From Datura wrightii (taxonomy: Eukaryota; Streptophyta; Magnoliopsida; Solanales; Solanaceae): a DNA stretch of 64,000 nt. The DNA lies in NCBI GenBank assembly GCA_035772735.1, contig JASDFA010000002.1, positions 40,010,501 through 40,074,500 on the forward strand, given 5' to 3'. The position numbers and the translations under genes were made by a program. This document shows positions 20,132 through 31,572 of this stretch, in pieces (positions within the stretch are counted from its first letter, which is position 1; each line of letters starts with the position of its first letter). A model generated the notes under the pieces. The model was given only the letters and a program-made list of their open reading frames with translations, was not told where the DNA came from and made no database searches.

Positions 20132-21697
20132 GAGGAGTTTTGCATATGTATTGACTATCGGCAGTTGAACAAGGTTACCGTCAAGAACAGGTACCCTTAC
20201 CCAGCAATGATTCATTTGAACAGCTTCAGGGTGCCAAGTGCTTCTTAAAGATTGATCTCAGGTGCGGGTATCACTAGCTCAGAGTTCGGGAGAGTGACAC
20301 CCTGAAGACCGCTTTCAGGACTATATATGGTCACTACGAATTCTTTGTTATGTTTTTCGGACTAACCGATTCCCCTTCAGCTTTTATGGATTTAATGAAC
20401 GGGTGTTCAAGGCATATATGGATATGTTCATGATCGTGTTCATTGATGACATACTTATATGGTAGCATTTCTGGGTCATGTGGTATCAAGTTAAGGCATA
20501 ATGGTAGATTCCCAGAAGATCGAGGCGGTGAAGAGTTGGCCTAGACCGATGAATCCTTCAAAAATTCAGAGTTTCTTGGGCCTAGCTAGCTACTACCAAA
20601 GATTTGTTGAGGGTTTCTCATCTATTGCGGCACCTTTGACTAAGTTGACTCAGAAAAAGATGAAGTTCCAATGGTCGGATGCTTGTGAGAAAAGCTTCCA
20701 AGAGTTGAAGACCCGACTAATTTTAGCAACTAGTGTTGACTTTACCCGAGGGCAATGATGGCTTTGTAGTGTTTTGAACGCTTCGAGAGTCGGATAGGGA
20801 TGTGTGTTGATGCAGTATGGGAAGGTAATAGCATATGCCTCGAGATAGCTTAAAGTTCATGAAAAGAATTATCCGACCCATGATCTTGAGTTGGCCGCGG
20901 TGGTGTTTGCATTGAAGATATGGCGGCATTACTTCTATGCGGTCCACATGGATGTATTTACAAATCATAAAAGTTTGCAATATGTGTTCACACAGAAAGA
21001 TCTAAATCTTTGGCAAAAGAGGTGGTTAGATTTACTAAAGGACTACGACATGAGTGTCCTCTATCACTCGGGCAAGGCTAATGTGGTTGCGGATGCGCTT
21101 AAAGGCTCTCTATGGAGAGTGTGTCCCACGTGAATGAGGGAAAGAAGGATTTGGTGAAGGATGTCCACCGACTTGCAAGACTGGGAGTTAGATCGATCGA
21201 CTCGACTGATGGCGGTGTTTTTTTATACAACGGGTCAGAATCGTCCTTGGTGGTTGATGTTAAATCCAGGAAAGATGAGGATCCAATGTTGAGGAAGCTG
21301 AAGGAGGCGGTGTGCAAAGTCAAAAGGTGGAGGTTTTCTCCCAAGGGGGAGATGGTGTGCTACGATACCAAGGTCATCTCTGTGCCCAAGATGTTGATGA
21401 TTTAAGAGTTCGGATATTGCATGAGGCAGATGGTACCAGATATTATATTCATCCAGGATACATGGAAATGTATCAGGACTAGCGAGAAATCTATTGGTGG
21501 GACGGTCTAAAAAAACATATTTCAGAGTTCGTAGCAAAATGTCCAAATTGCCAGCAAGTGAAGATCGAACTTCAAAGGCTAGAAGGAGTACTTCAGGATA
21601 TCAGCATCCCCATTTGGAAGTGGGAAGAAATTAATATGGATTTCGTTATAGGTCTACCCCGTACTCGCTGACCATATGACTTCATTTGGGTGGTGGT
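20132..21697 (+). pseudogene. TEK-2 pol, left part (RT fragment, RNase H, integrase start)
   Basis: TEK-2 enters abruptly in RT at about 20132 (CIDYRQLNKVTVKNRYP). About 105 bp are deleted within RT at about 20459 compared with TEK-1, just after the FIDDILI catalytic box. The RT end lies at 20501-20758 and RNase H at 20891-21133 (NHKSLQYVFTQKDLNLWQKRW). A linker and integrase zinc domain run to 21697, where ATH-2 interrupts the codons for VVVDR. Several stops and frame changes are present. The same gene continues at 31578. Confidence 0.9.
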
Positions 21698-23124
21698 TGT
21701 CCGGTGCTTTGGTTGGGGTTATAAAACTGACACGCAAGTGCACATGGTCAAACAAGTAGTAAGTGGCTTAAGTAAGCCAAGTATCGATCCAAGGAGACTC
21801 TGGATAAGTAAAAATTGCTTAAGTATACTATATTCTATCTCACTTCTATATATGCTGACAACAAAGTAACCAAAAGTTAAATAATTTTGTTTATAAATTA
21901 TATACTAGAACTATTAACAAATATCTACTTTGAATTGAAACTATGGATATGACCATGCCAAGGTTAAGAACATGTAATGAACTTGATTATAATCATAATT
22001 TGGTTAATCTTCTCTTCCTGTTGCTAGCCAAGAACATTAGCCTAGAGATAAAACTCTCGTATTTAATCTCACTTAAGAATCATAAACCATCCGTCTACAT
22101 TTCTGTGATCAAATGCAATTTATGACCTAGCAATACAATTTCGGTTCCTAAATTGACTAATACGGCTTTCAAGTATATTTCTATCAGGAAAGCACATCAA
22201 AACCCAATTTTCCCAAATCAAGTTAAGAACAATACCCTATAAATTCAAAACTTTCCAATTTCTTGCTCTCTCGAGTGAAATCGGACTTTTTAGATGTACA
22301 TTAATGTCGGCCACACACCAATGCAGTAGAAACAAGAATTAATAGAACAACATGGAAGAAGAAGATGAAAAACTATATAATTCAATAATCAAAATTCATC
22401 ACCATTGTTCATAACCTCAGCAAGGAAGAGAATTAGCCACTCATTTGTGGATTAATCATCCTAAAACAAGTGTTAATCATACAAACAATTGATTGAAAGA
22501 AGAAAGAAAGAGAGAAAAAACCTGAGCTTTTTCGTCCCTCAACTGCCTGTAACCCACGTCCTTGCTCCACCAAGTCTAAATTAATTAAAAATAAGCCTAA
22601 GTGTTCTATTTATACTAGTGGGAATTTTTCCCGGAATAACAAGCAACGTGTCACGGAGGGTAACGCGGAGGCTTGCCTCCGTGACACGGCGTGGACGCGG
22701 ACCCTTTCTGGAAATTTAGTGTCCAGGAATAAAGCTTCAACGTGGCACGGCAGGCAACGCGGAGGCTTGCCTCCGTGCCACGGAGCTGTCGCGAGGCTTC
22801 ACTGGAAATTGACAAATTATTCATCCTCCAGGCAGAGTGCCTCCGCGATGGTAGCGTGACACGGCTCCATCGCGGAGCCCCTTTATATTGTGCAGTCCAA
22901 TGCCTTTTTCGTGCTCGAATCCAAGTCCCACTCCGATATTGTTCCAACATGCATTTTAGCTCCTCAAAATCATATTCTACCTACAAAACAATGATAATCA
23001 TGTTGGTTAGTATAAATTCACATTTTATTACCAGTTACATGAAAATGTGTACACATTGCACAATAAACAAGGCGAAAATAATACGTTTGAGTATCACTTG
23101 GGCATATAAATCTGCCCAAGATCA
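21698..23124 (-). repeat. ATH-2 left LTR (3' LTR in element sense)
   Basis: A 1,427 bp LTR, TG...CA, matching 30145-31572 with few differences. U3 palindromes lie at about 22645-22884 and the minus-strand TATA box at 22606-22614. Confidence 0.95.
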
Positions 23125-23140
23125 CTTACCCCACACTTAA
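23125..23140 (-). promoter_or_regulatory. Polypurine tract of ATH-2
   Basis: Minus-strand AAGTGTGGGGTAAG directly abuts the 3' LTR. Confidence 0.85.
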
Positions 23141-25034
23141 ATCCTAGTTCGTCCTCAAACAACAAACACACAATTCATGCAAATTACATCCCAGCCTTCG
23201 CCACTATGGTGCGATAATTTACGCTACGGTCATACCGATCATTCAATATTGTAAATCATCAAGAAAACATGCATGGTCTTACAATGCAATGACCTTTAAT
23301 ACATCAAGACTTCCTAGACTTTAAGAATTGACCCTCGATATCGGCAAACTCATGCAAATCAGCTAATCAAGATATCCGACACGAAAATCAATCTTTCATC
23401 AAGCATGTGCCCTCACAACTCAAGAGAATCTTCCCCTTTTTGTTCATGTGACACACAAGCATTCACTCTCTCTCCCAAAAGAACTCACATGCATCATGTC
23501 ATGACCCATAGGCTTGCCCTTAGTGTATTACTCTACTAATATAAAGAAATGCAATGTAAGATCACGTAGGACTTTAATGGGTTGTAATGGAAGCTATGGA
23601 ACTAGTATATATTGGATTAGCCAATAATAGTCACTAGCATCCTTAAGCGCCTTTTCAACACATTCCCAACAACTCATGGACATTGTTTCTCTCTTTTCTT
23701 TTTTTTCATCAACCCATTCATGCTGGTTTACTTTTGTATGTCCCATTTCATCGAACACCCTTGACACAACAGTGAAGGTTTTTCATGCACCTTTCTTATC
23801 ATTTCATTATGACAAGTGCCTCTTCAACCTTTTATTTTCTTTCCTCACTCTGCTTTTCTTTATCTTTTCACCATTCTCACTCTTTGACACTTTGGGAAAA
23901 AACTTTTGTTCTTCTTAAGCGCTTAAGAGTTTTGTATAGACTTTACGACTAATGAAAAGAAAGAATTAAGCTTAGTTTATACATTTTTGGACAAAAGAAA
24001 GAAAGAATCGACTAAAGGCTCAACGAGCTGACTAGGGTATACAATCACATAAAAAGGAGAGTATGACAAGAAAAAAATACAAACTCTCGGTTAAGACAAA
24101 GAAATGCCTACATCCTTTCCAACACTACACCTCCTTCATTTCGTTTTGTACACACACCAGGCAAGTTCTAGACACTTCACAATAGCATGGAATAACAATA
24201 CCTCACTTCAGACTTTATGCACATGCTCGATTCAAGATGCATTCACAGACTCTTTAATTAGCCAATTACATGAATTCAAAATTAAGCCTCAATCACACCG
24301 AATCGAATTCTACAGCCAAGGTAACTCAACATATTTACAAAATTGCATGCTTTCATACGAATCAATTTTACACTTTGAATATCAGTTACAACACGCAACC
24401 AAAATTTCACAACCATGTAGTAACTACAGGTTCCGTGATGCAATCCACCAAAGAAAAACTAAAAACAAATTAACATCACTACTCCTACCGACTACATTTC
24501 CCTTAAGACGGTCGTCATCCATCCATCATAGGGAACGATCACTAACTTTGACTTCAGTTCAATGGGACTATTCTCGATAAAAGAACCGAAAACAAACTCC
24601 GAGAAACCCAAAAATAAAAATTGAAAAATTTTACAAAACATCGATCATTTCGATGAAAAAATATTTACAAAATATTTTAATATGTACAAAATATTTTTGC
24701 AAAATTTTAAAAATATCGATCATTTCGATAGAGAGAAAAAAAATTAAATGAAGAAAATATTTACAAAAATTTTTACAGACTAAGCTGGCAACCACAACAT
24801 TTCACCCAACACACATCAATTACCACAATGATGTACAAATACAGAGCATTTTGCACTTTGCACTTCACAAACACAGGGCAACATAAACATACAAAACAAA
24901 CAGAGGAAAAACATACAAGCAAACCAGCCCAGCCCCAGCACCTAACTACTCCCCACCCCACACTTAAATCGAACACTGTCCCCAGTGTTCACAAAAATTT
25001 AAAATCACAAAATTTGTGTGGTGGAACTCCCTGA
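23141..25034 (-). other. ATH-2 3' non-coding region
   Basis: About 1.9 kb without convincing coding potential, colinear with the same region in ATH-1, ATH-3 and ATH-4. It includes the ATCGAT/TTTCGAT motifs at about 24640-24735. The hairpin GAACACTGTCCCCAGTGTTC is at 24971-24990 and the PPT-like AAGTGTGGGGTGGGG at 24951-24965. Confidence 0.8.
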
Positions 25035-26255
25035 TCAGTCAAAATATTCGACTTCTTCATCCGGTGCTGCTGCCTCATCGCCCATGTCTGAGTCACCTCC
25101 ATCGTCGTCATCGGACTCCACATCGGAGTCCTCCCGACGTGTCTCCTCGTCCGTGGGGACATCATCGTCAGTGGGCTCTACAAAGGCTGGCCCCACTCGG
25201 TATAAAGCCCTGGCGTTTTCGCCAAACGGGTAATCCAACTCAAGCTGCCATAACTCCTCCTCTGTGGCTGGTCTCCCACCAATCCGAAGCTGGAGCATTT
25301 GCATACCAAACATCCGTGCCATGTACTGGTCGTCACGAGCATGTCGCTCACCAAGCGTCAACACTGGCCCATGTGTGGTGTCGGGGGCCTTAGTTTTGGT
25401 CACGTCAAGGGCCCTCCACTCCAACTGCGGGATGTAGTCCAAAGCCTCTTCCTCGACGTCGAGGCCCCGGAGAAAGGTGGTGATAACTCCTCCGAACCCA
25501 TACCTGTGGCCCTGGTGTAGTCGGGCTCTCTTCATGGCGGATATGATGACCGCCCCAACATTAATCTCTAGCCCTTTCATCAGGGCATACACCAGGCAGA
25601 CACGGTCCCGGGTCACATCAGTCAAGTGCACCCCCGGGATTAGGCACGAACAGACTATCTTCAGCCATATTCTGGCCTCCCTGTTCATTTGAGAATACGA
25701 CAAAGTCTGGTGGTAACCCCTTTCTTTATGTCTGCTCCATCTGGCTGTGGATCGAGCCCCACACAATGTGCGTCTGATATCGGCATATGGTGGGGTGATG
25801 TTTAGCTGGCAGAGAACGTGGGCGTCTGTGTCCCGCGCTCCAATGATGGCATTTAATTGTTGGGGTTCTAGAGTGACAATCTGCCCTCTGATCTTTATTG
25901 TGTGGCTTCTGATTGCCGGGTTCCAATTTGCATAGAACTCCCGGACTAGATGTAGGTTGCATTCCTTGGGCTCCTGAAATATGAAGATGAGCCCAGCTAC
26001 CTCGATCCTTTGCACTATGCGGGGGAACTCTTGTGCTAGTGGTTCCCGTGCAATATGCTCCTCGGGGAAGTATTTGTTTTCCTTGTGTTTAGTGTACCAC
26101 TTCTTCCCTTCATCGGTTACCCACCTCGTTCAGTATTGGCGGCGTTGGCCGCGTGGAACAGCTGGTGCAGCTGGGACTGCTATGCCCAGTCTAAGTCGTT
26201 TCCTCTCAGTGCCTGAAGTAGATGCACCCTTACCCTTATCCTTCCTACTTGCCAT
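25035..26255 (-). pseudogene. Third ORF of ATH-2, one nonsense mutation
   Basis: This is the best-preserved third ORF: 406 residues if the single TGA at 26130-26132 (about codon 42) is read through. It starts at ATG 26255-26253 (MASRKDKGKGASTSG), 5 nt past the splice acceptor. Visible blocks are EGKKWY, HLVREFYANWNPAIRS, LRQLNITPPYADIRRTL, MNREARIWLKIVCSCLIPG, GHRYGFGGVITTFLRG and a tail rich in Asp/Glu. The plant-transposon-type domain fills roughly residues 70-300. No signal peptide or membrane helix is evident. It occupies the env position but shows no envelope features; its role is unknown. Confidence 0.87.
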
Positions 26256-26260
26256 TGTAC

Positions 26261-26963
26261 CTGTCAATACAAATAAACAAGCGCAATATCAAGCTAAATG
26301 CATATTAGTTTCGGCTAAGGTCGGGTTAACCAAGTTTACCCCACACTTAGTCCTTAGCTACGGTTACGATACTACGACAAGAATAACTTTATTTACACCC
26401 AAAACTAACAACTATACAATTCATTCTTAGTGCGTTCGCAAAGAAAAATTCGACGGTATAACCTTAGCGTACTACTCAGACTTCATACAGCTAATCCCAA
26501 TCACTACCATCTTAAGCAATTCAACCATCGCACTTAGCAAAGAAAACAACAAAACAAAACAACAACAAAAATTCTATATACATATGAACCTATATAATCA
26601 ACCCAATTTGAACAATTTTCACATTTTCCCAAAAACCCGAGAATTCGTCGTCTATTATATTCAAACAATATTTACAATGACTTATCTCAATTCACAAGCA
26701 CACCCCGGCATATAATTCACCAATTTACCAAGTTACCCATTTCGATTTCAACAACCAAGCCCTAGAATTGAATTTCACAATCAAATTCGAATCATTCATG
26801 CATTCGACAAATTCAAACGCGCATTACAACATTCCGAACATTTATCAATCAAGGAATAACTCAATTTCATGCTAAATTTCTACTTAGGGTGATTGATCTC
26901 ACCTCCCATGCTCAAATTCGACTAAAATCGACAAAAAACTTGAGAGAGAAGAGGAAAACATAC
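26261..26963 (-). other. Predicted 5' UTR intron of the third ORF (ATH-2)
   Basis: Donor AAAT|GTATGT at 26963 (the last exon base is T where the sisters have G) and acceptor TTGACAG|GTACAATG at 26261 give 703 bp. A PPT-like box, AAGTGTGGGGTAAA, lies inside at 26335-26348. Confidence 0.6.
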
Positions 26964-27117
26964 ATTTAAGTTGAATAATCGAAGAAAACTCGATAATTTC
27001 TTTGCTTTATGCCGTGGCACGTTGACGGGGGAGGGAAATTTGGGTGTTTGGTCGCGGAGAAGTGAGAAAATGAGGGAAAAGGGAATAAAATCGGGGTTTA
27101 AAATGAAGGAAACACGC

Positions 27118-27305
27118 GGGTCACCTGGCAACCCGGTGTGACCCGTCACAAATTATAGGGCAACGTGTCACGGAGTGCATCGCGGTGCACTACCTCCGTG
27201 ACACGGAGCCATCGCGACAGTCCTCTGGAATTATTAAAAATTCCACATTAAACCTCAACGTGTCACGGAGTGCATCGCGGAGCACTGCCTCCGTGACACG
27301 GAGCT
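27118..27305 (-). promoter_or_regulatory. Internal palindrome cassette (ATH-2)
   Basis: Hairpins with CGTGTCACGGAG / CTCCGTGACACG arms lie at about 27163-27206 and 27256-27301. They are preceded by the GGGTCACC...GGTGTGACCC block. The cassette lies between the pol remnant and the third ORF, as in the sister elements. Confidence 0.6.
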
Positions 27306-27568
27306 ACACCCCAGCTCACTGTCTCTGCATTTTATTCATTTTTTCATACCTCGCCTTTTCCTTCACGATTCCGTGCACATTTTTCTCCGGTTGACCTGAA
27401 AATCATTTCACTAAACAAACTTGGTTAGATTAATAGATTTCAAAAACTAAAAATAAAAAAAATACTCCTAAAACGAAAAATTTGTACTAAATCAAGAAAA
27501 AAAGAAAATTAAAAAATAAAATCTATTTACACTTTACAAAATAAAAGAAAAGAAAAAAAAATATTTTT

Positions 27569-27618
27569 CACGGGTTGCCTCCCGTGCAGCGCCTGGTTTA
27601 CCGTCGCGGCTCGACGTC
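27569..27618 (-). promoter_or_regulatory. Post-pol stem-loop motif (ATH-2)
   Basis: In element sense CACGGG-AGGCAA-CCCGTG, a perfect 6 bp stem, lies about 40 nt after the stop of the pol remnant. Confidence 0.72.
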
Positions 27619-27626
27619 CTTTGTGC

Positions 27627-28574
27627 TCAATTGTCCACTAGGGTGATGGACGATTTCTCACGATCCTTGGCCTCTCCCAAGTAGTGCTCACCCTTATCTG
27701 GTGGTCTTCCTATCAACTCTCGGGAATCATTCATTTGTTTAGCATTCCCATGATCAATTACATTGATCACCGAGAGTTGTTCATTCACCATCGGGAGCTT
27801 GGGTGCTTTGTACACATCGAACACCTCTACCTTGTCATGTGCTCGCATTGTAAGTTGACCCGCAGCCACGTCGATTAATGCTTTCCTAGTTGCTGAGAAG
27901 GGTCGTCCCAAAATAAATGGGACTTCCGAGTCTGGTTCAAAAACTGGAACAACGAAATCTACCGGGAAAAGGAGGGATCCCACTTGCACAAGCACATACT
28001 CAACAATGCCATCCGGCCTAGCTAAGGATCTATCTGCCAACTGCAAGATTACGGTTGTAGGTCTAGGACTCCCTAGACCTAACTTTCTGAATACCGAAGA
28101 TGGCATCAGATTTATGCTCGCCCCCAAGTCACACAATCCACGAGCTCGGATACTCTGCCCAATAGTAAGCTGGATAGTAAAACTTCCAGGGTCTTTTAGC
28201 TTCGTAGGTAGTCTATTTTGGATCCGGGAAGTGCATTCCTCCGTCAAAGCTACCGTGGCATACTCAGTCAAACGACTTTTGTTGGCCACGATTTCTTTAA
28301 TATATTTGGCATATTTTGGCACTCCCTGCAAGACATCAACAAGAGGTAAATTAACATGTACCTGTTTAAGCACCTCCATAAATTTCTTTAAACACGCCTC
28401 CTCTTTGTGTTTCTTGAGTCGTTGAGGGAACGGGGGTGGAGGCCTTTCTGATTCATCTTCTTTGGTCTTCCCCCTATCCGAAGTTTGCTCTCCCTCAACA
28501 TCTGCTGCTCCTGACATTTGAGGTGGTCTTTCTGGTTCCACCTCCTTCAGCTGCAAACCACTCCTTGTGGTCAC
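27627..28574 (-). CDS. ATH-2 protease ORF fused to last codons of pol
   Basis: The frame is open for 315 residues. It holds the end of the gag linker (RSGLQLKEVEPERPP), the RLKKHKEEACLKKFMEVLKQ helix and an aspartic protease with an intact CDLGASINLMPSS box, catalytic Asp at about residue 149. FILGRPF marks the second half of the fold. After INVIDHGN the sequence jumps near 27690-27705 to GEHYLGEAKDREKSSITL, the extreme C-terminus of pol, with RT, RNase H and integrase missing. A single TAG (for CAG) separates it from gag. The listed first residue is an in-frame GTG, not a proven start. Confidence 0.88.
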   Translation of the reverse strand: MTTRSGLQLKEVEPERPPQMSGAADVEGEQTSDRGKTKEDESERPPPPFPQRLKKHKEEACLKKFMEVLKQVHVNLPLVDVLQGVPKYAKYIKEIVANKSRLTEYATVALTEECTSRIQNRLPTKLKDPGSFTIQLTIGQSIRARGLCDLGASINLMPSSVFRKLGLGSPRPTTVILQLADRSLARPDGIVEYVLVQVGSLLFPVDFVVPVFEPDSEVPFILGRPFSATRKALIDVAAGQLTMRAHDKVEVFDVYKAPKLPMVNEQLSVINVIDHGNAKQMNDSRELIGRPPDKGEHYLGEAKDREKSSITLVDN

Positions 28575-28583
28575 TGCATTTAC

Positions 28584-30026
28584 CTACTTCGGATTAGGAT
28601 CCGTGTCGCTAGGCAGTCCTCCTCTGGGCCTTGTGTTTTGGGCACTAGCAAATTGCCCAAATTGATACTCAAGAGCCTTGGTCGCTAACTGATTATTTTT
28701 CACTTCGGCTGCCAATTTAACATAGTCAGCCTGCAATTGCGCCTGATTAGCGATCATGGTCTTGAACATCTCCTCAATGCTAGGTGATGGTGGTGGAGGA
28801 GGGGCATTGTAATTTCTGAATTGAGATTGGTAGTTCTGTTGCCCTCCTTGATTTCTTGGCATCCCCTGACCAGAACTTTTGCCTTGTTGGTTGTTGCTAC
28901 CCCACGAAAAATTTGGATGGTTCCTCCAATTTGAGTTGTAGCCGCTACCAAACTGCTGCTGATTTCTTTGTGCATTGCCCACAAAGTTAACAGAATCTGG
29001 GTTTGCTCCACAGCACTCAGCTGAGTGCTCACTGCTGCCACACACTTCACACCACATTTGCTGGACCGCATTGACTGAAGCTGAAGGCTGGTTCAAATTC
29101 ATGTTGCTGAAGTGGTTGTTCAATTGATTCTGCAAGGCAGCTATCTGTGCAGTGATAGCTGTAAATCCATCCACTTCAAGCACTCCTGCTGCTTTCCTTG
29201 CTCCACCTCGAGATGAATCAGCATTCCATTCTGGATTGCCCTGTGAAATCCGGTTTAGCAAAGTGTACAGCTCCTCATAAGTCTTTTCCAGAGCTTGCCC
29301 TCCAGCTGCTGAGTCTAGTAAAATTTTAGTATGGGGTTCCAAACCCTCAATAAATGTGTGTAGCAACACCTCATTGGACTGATGATGATGAGGACAGTCC
29401 CGCAACATGGATTTAAATCTTTCCCAGGCTTGATACAAATTTTCTCCCTCCCGCTGTTTGAAACTTAGAATTTGACTTCTAAGTCTGGCTGTTTTACCAG
29501 AGGGAAAAAATCTTATCAAGAACTTCCGTGCTAGATCATCCCATGTTGAGATAGAATTTGGTGGCTCAGCTTTTAACCACCTCTTGGCTTCACCAAGTAA
29601 TGAGAACGGAAATAGTGTGAGCCGAACATAATCAGGTGACACTCCAGCGGGTATATAAGTATCACTTATCTCCAAAAAGGTCTGGAGATGTTGTTGTGGG
29701 TCTTCATGAGGGAGACCGGTAAATTGCCCACTTGTGTGCAACAGTTGCACCATGTTCTGCTTGAGTTCAAATCTCCCTCCAGGCTCTGGTTTGCGAATAC
29801 TTGAATGTACATTGTTGGCATGTGGGATTGCCACCTCGCAAACCGGCCTTGTTGCTGCTTCGTCGGGCACAAACACTACCCTCACAACCGGTGGATTTTG
29901 TTGCTCCATAATACTCTGTCTGAGCAACTGCAACTTCTTTTGTAGAGCTTCTCTGCGTTTACTATGAAATTCACGTTCAGGCTCTATATAAGATTCCACC
30001 AGCTCGTTGTCCTTTGCCAGTGTTCA
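28584..30026 (-). pseudogene. ATH-2 gag, long open frame without its start codon
   Basis: Gag reads openly for at least 471 residues. A capsid-like domain lies at about residues 125-225 (LFPFSLLGEAKRWLKAEPP, QAWERFKSMLRDCPHHH). A CX2CX4HX4C zinc knuckle lies at 317-330 (CEVCGSSEHSAECC), followed by an Asn/Gln-rich basic segment with GGQQNYQSQFRN, a proline run and a coiled-coil (SIEEMFKTMIANQAQLQ). The position of the start codon (ATG in ATH-1) reads ACA here, so translation would need another start. The frame ends at a TAG after SDTDPNPK. Apart from these two changes the gag is remarkably intact for an element without pol. Confidence 0.88.
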
Positions 30027-30121
30027 CAGAAATCAAGTCTACCAAGTTGTCAACACTTAAGAAAATAAAATAAAAATACAGTAAATTTACACTTAACACA
30101 ATTTCACCAATTGCCTAGTCT

Positions 30122-30138
30122 CCCCGGCAACGGCGCCA
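30122..30138 (-). promoter_or_regulatory. Primer-binding site of ATH-2 (tRNA-Asp)
   Basis: Minus-strand TGGCGCCGTTGCCGGGG exactly complements the tRNA-Asp 3' end, 6 nt from the 5' LTR. Confidence 0.9.
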
Positions 30139-30144
30139 AAAACT

Positions 30145-31572
30145 TGTCTGGTGCTTTGGTTGGGGTTATAAAACCGACACGCAAGTGCACGTGGTCAAAC
30201 AAGTAGTAAGTGGCTTAACTAAGCCAAGTATCGATCCAAGGAGACTCTGGATAAGTAAAAATTGCTTAAGTATACTATATTCTATGTCACTTCTATATAT
30301 GCTGACAACAAAGTAACCAAAAGTTAAATAATTTTGTTTATAAATTATATACTAAAACTATTAACAAATATCTACTTTGAATTTAAACTATGGATATGAG
30401 CATGCCAAGGTTAAGAACATGTAATGAACTTGATTATAATCATAATTTGGTTAATCTTCTATTCCTGTTGCTAGCTAAGAACATTAGCCTAGAGATTGAA
30501 ACTCTCGTATTTAATCTCACTTAAGAATCATAAACCATCCGTCTACATTTCTGTGATCAAATGCAATTTATGACCTAGCAATACAATTTCGGTTCCTAAA
30601 TTGACTAATATGACTTTCAAGTATATTTTTATCAGGAAAGCACATCAAAACCCAATTTTCCCAAATCAAGTTAAGAACAATACCGTATTAATTCACAACT
30701 TTCCAATTTCTTGCTCTCTCGAGTGAAATCGGACTTTTTAGATATACATTAATGTCGGCCACACACCAATGCAGTAGAAACAAGAATTAATAGAACAACA
30801 TGGAAGAAGAAGATGAAAAACCATATAATTCAATAATCAAAATTCATCACCATTGTTCATAACCTCAGCAAGGAAGAGAATTAGCCACTCATTTGTGGAT
30901 TAATCATCCTAAAACAAGTGTTAATCATACAAACAATTGATTGAAAGAAGAAAGAAAGAGAGAAAAACCCTGAGCTTTTTCGTCCCTCAACTGCCTGTAA
31001 CCCACGTCCTTGCTCCACCAAGTCTGAATTAATTAAAAATAAGCCTAAGTGTTCTATTTATACTAGTGGGAATTTTTCCCGGAATAACAAGCAACGTGTC
31101 ACGGAGGGTAACGCGGAGGCTTGCCTCCGTGACACGGCGTGGACGCGGACCCTTTCTGGAAATTTAGGTTCCAGGAATAAAGCTTCAACGTGGCACGACA
31201 GGCAATGCGGAGTCTTGCCTCCGTGCCACGGAGCTGTTGCGAGGCTCCACTGGAAATTGACAAATTATTCATCCTCCAGGTAGAGTGCCTCCGCGATGGT
31301 AGCGTGACACGGCTCCATCGCGGAGCCCCTTTATATTGTGCAGTCCAATGCCTTTTTCGTGCTCGAATCCAAGTCCCACTCCGATATTGTTCCAACATGC
31401 ATTTTAGCTCCTCAAAATCATATTCTACCTACAAAACAATGCTAATCATGTTGGTTAGTATAAATTCACATTTTATTACCAATTACATGAAAATGTATAC
31501 ACATTGCACAATAAACAAGGCGAAAATGATACGTTTGAGTATCACTTGGGCATATAAATCTGCCCAAGATCA
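30145..31572 (-). repeat. ATH-2 right LTR (5' LTR in element sense)
   Basis: A 1,428 bp LTR with TG...CA ends, nearly identical to 21698-23124, flanked by the perfect target duplication. Confidence 0.95.
31053..31327 (-). promoter_or_regulatory. ATH-2 5' LTR promoter region: U3 palindromes and TATA box
   Basis: Module 1 has arms CGTGTCACGGAG/CTCCGTGACACG at about 31093. Module 2 is of the CGTGGCACG/CGTGCCACG type at about 31187. Module 3 has CTCCGCGATGG/CCATCGCGGAG arms at about 31290-31327. A minus-strand TATAAATAG lies at 31053-31061. Confidence 0.65.

Larger units (their letters stand above)
21698..31572 (-). mobile_element. ATH-2: Athila-like element lacking RT, RNase H and integrase
   Basis: A complete 9,875 bp element with a perfect 5 bp target duplication GTGGT (21693-21697 and 31573-31577), inserted in the TEK-2 integrase. 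LTRs are 21698-23124 and 30145-31572. It encodes gag and protease, then jumps to the last codons of pol, followed by the usual post-pol stem-loop, palindrome cassette, intron and third ORF. It is therefore a non-autonomous deletion derivative with intact ends, PBS and PPT. Confidence 0.95.

Noticed and set aside
24104..24580. 158-residue plus-strand frame in the ATH-2 3' non-coding region, and related frames at 35098 and 53624
   Set aside because: No recognisable domain, not kept open at full length in the sister elements, and antisense to the element transcript.
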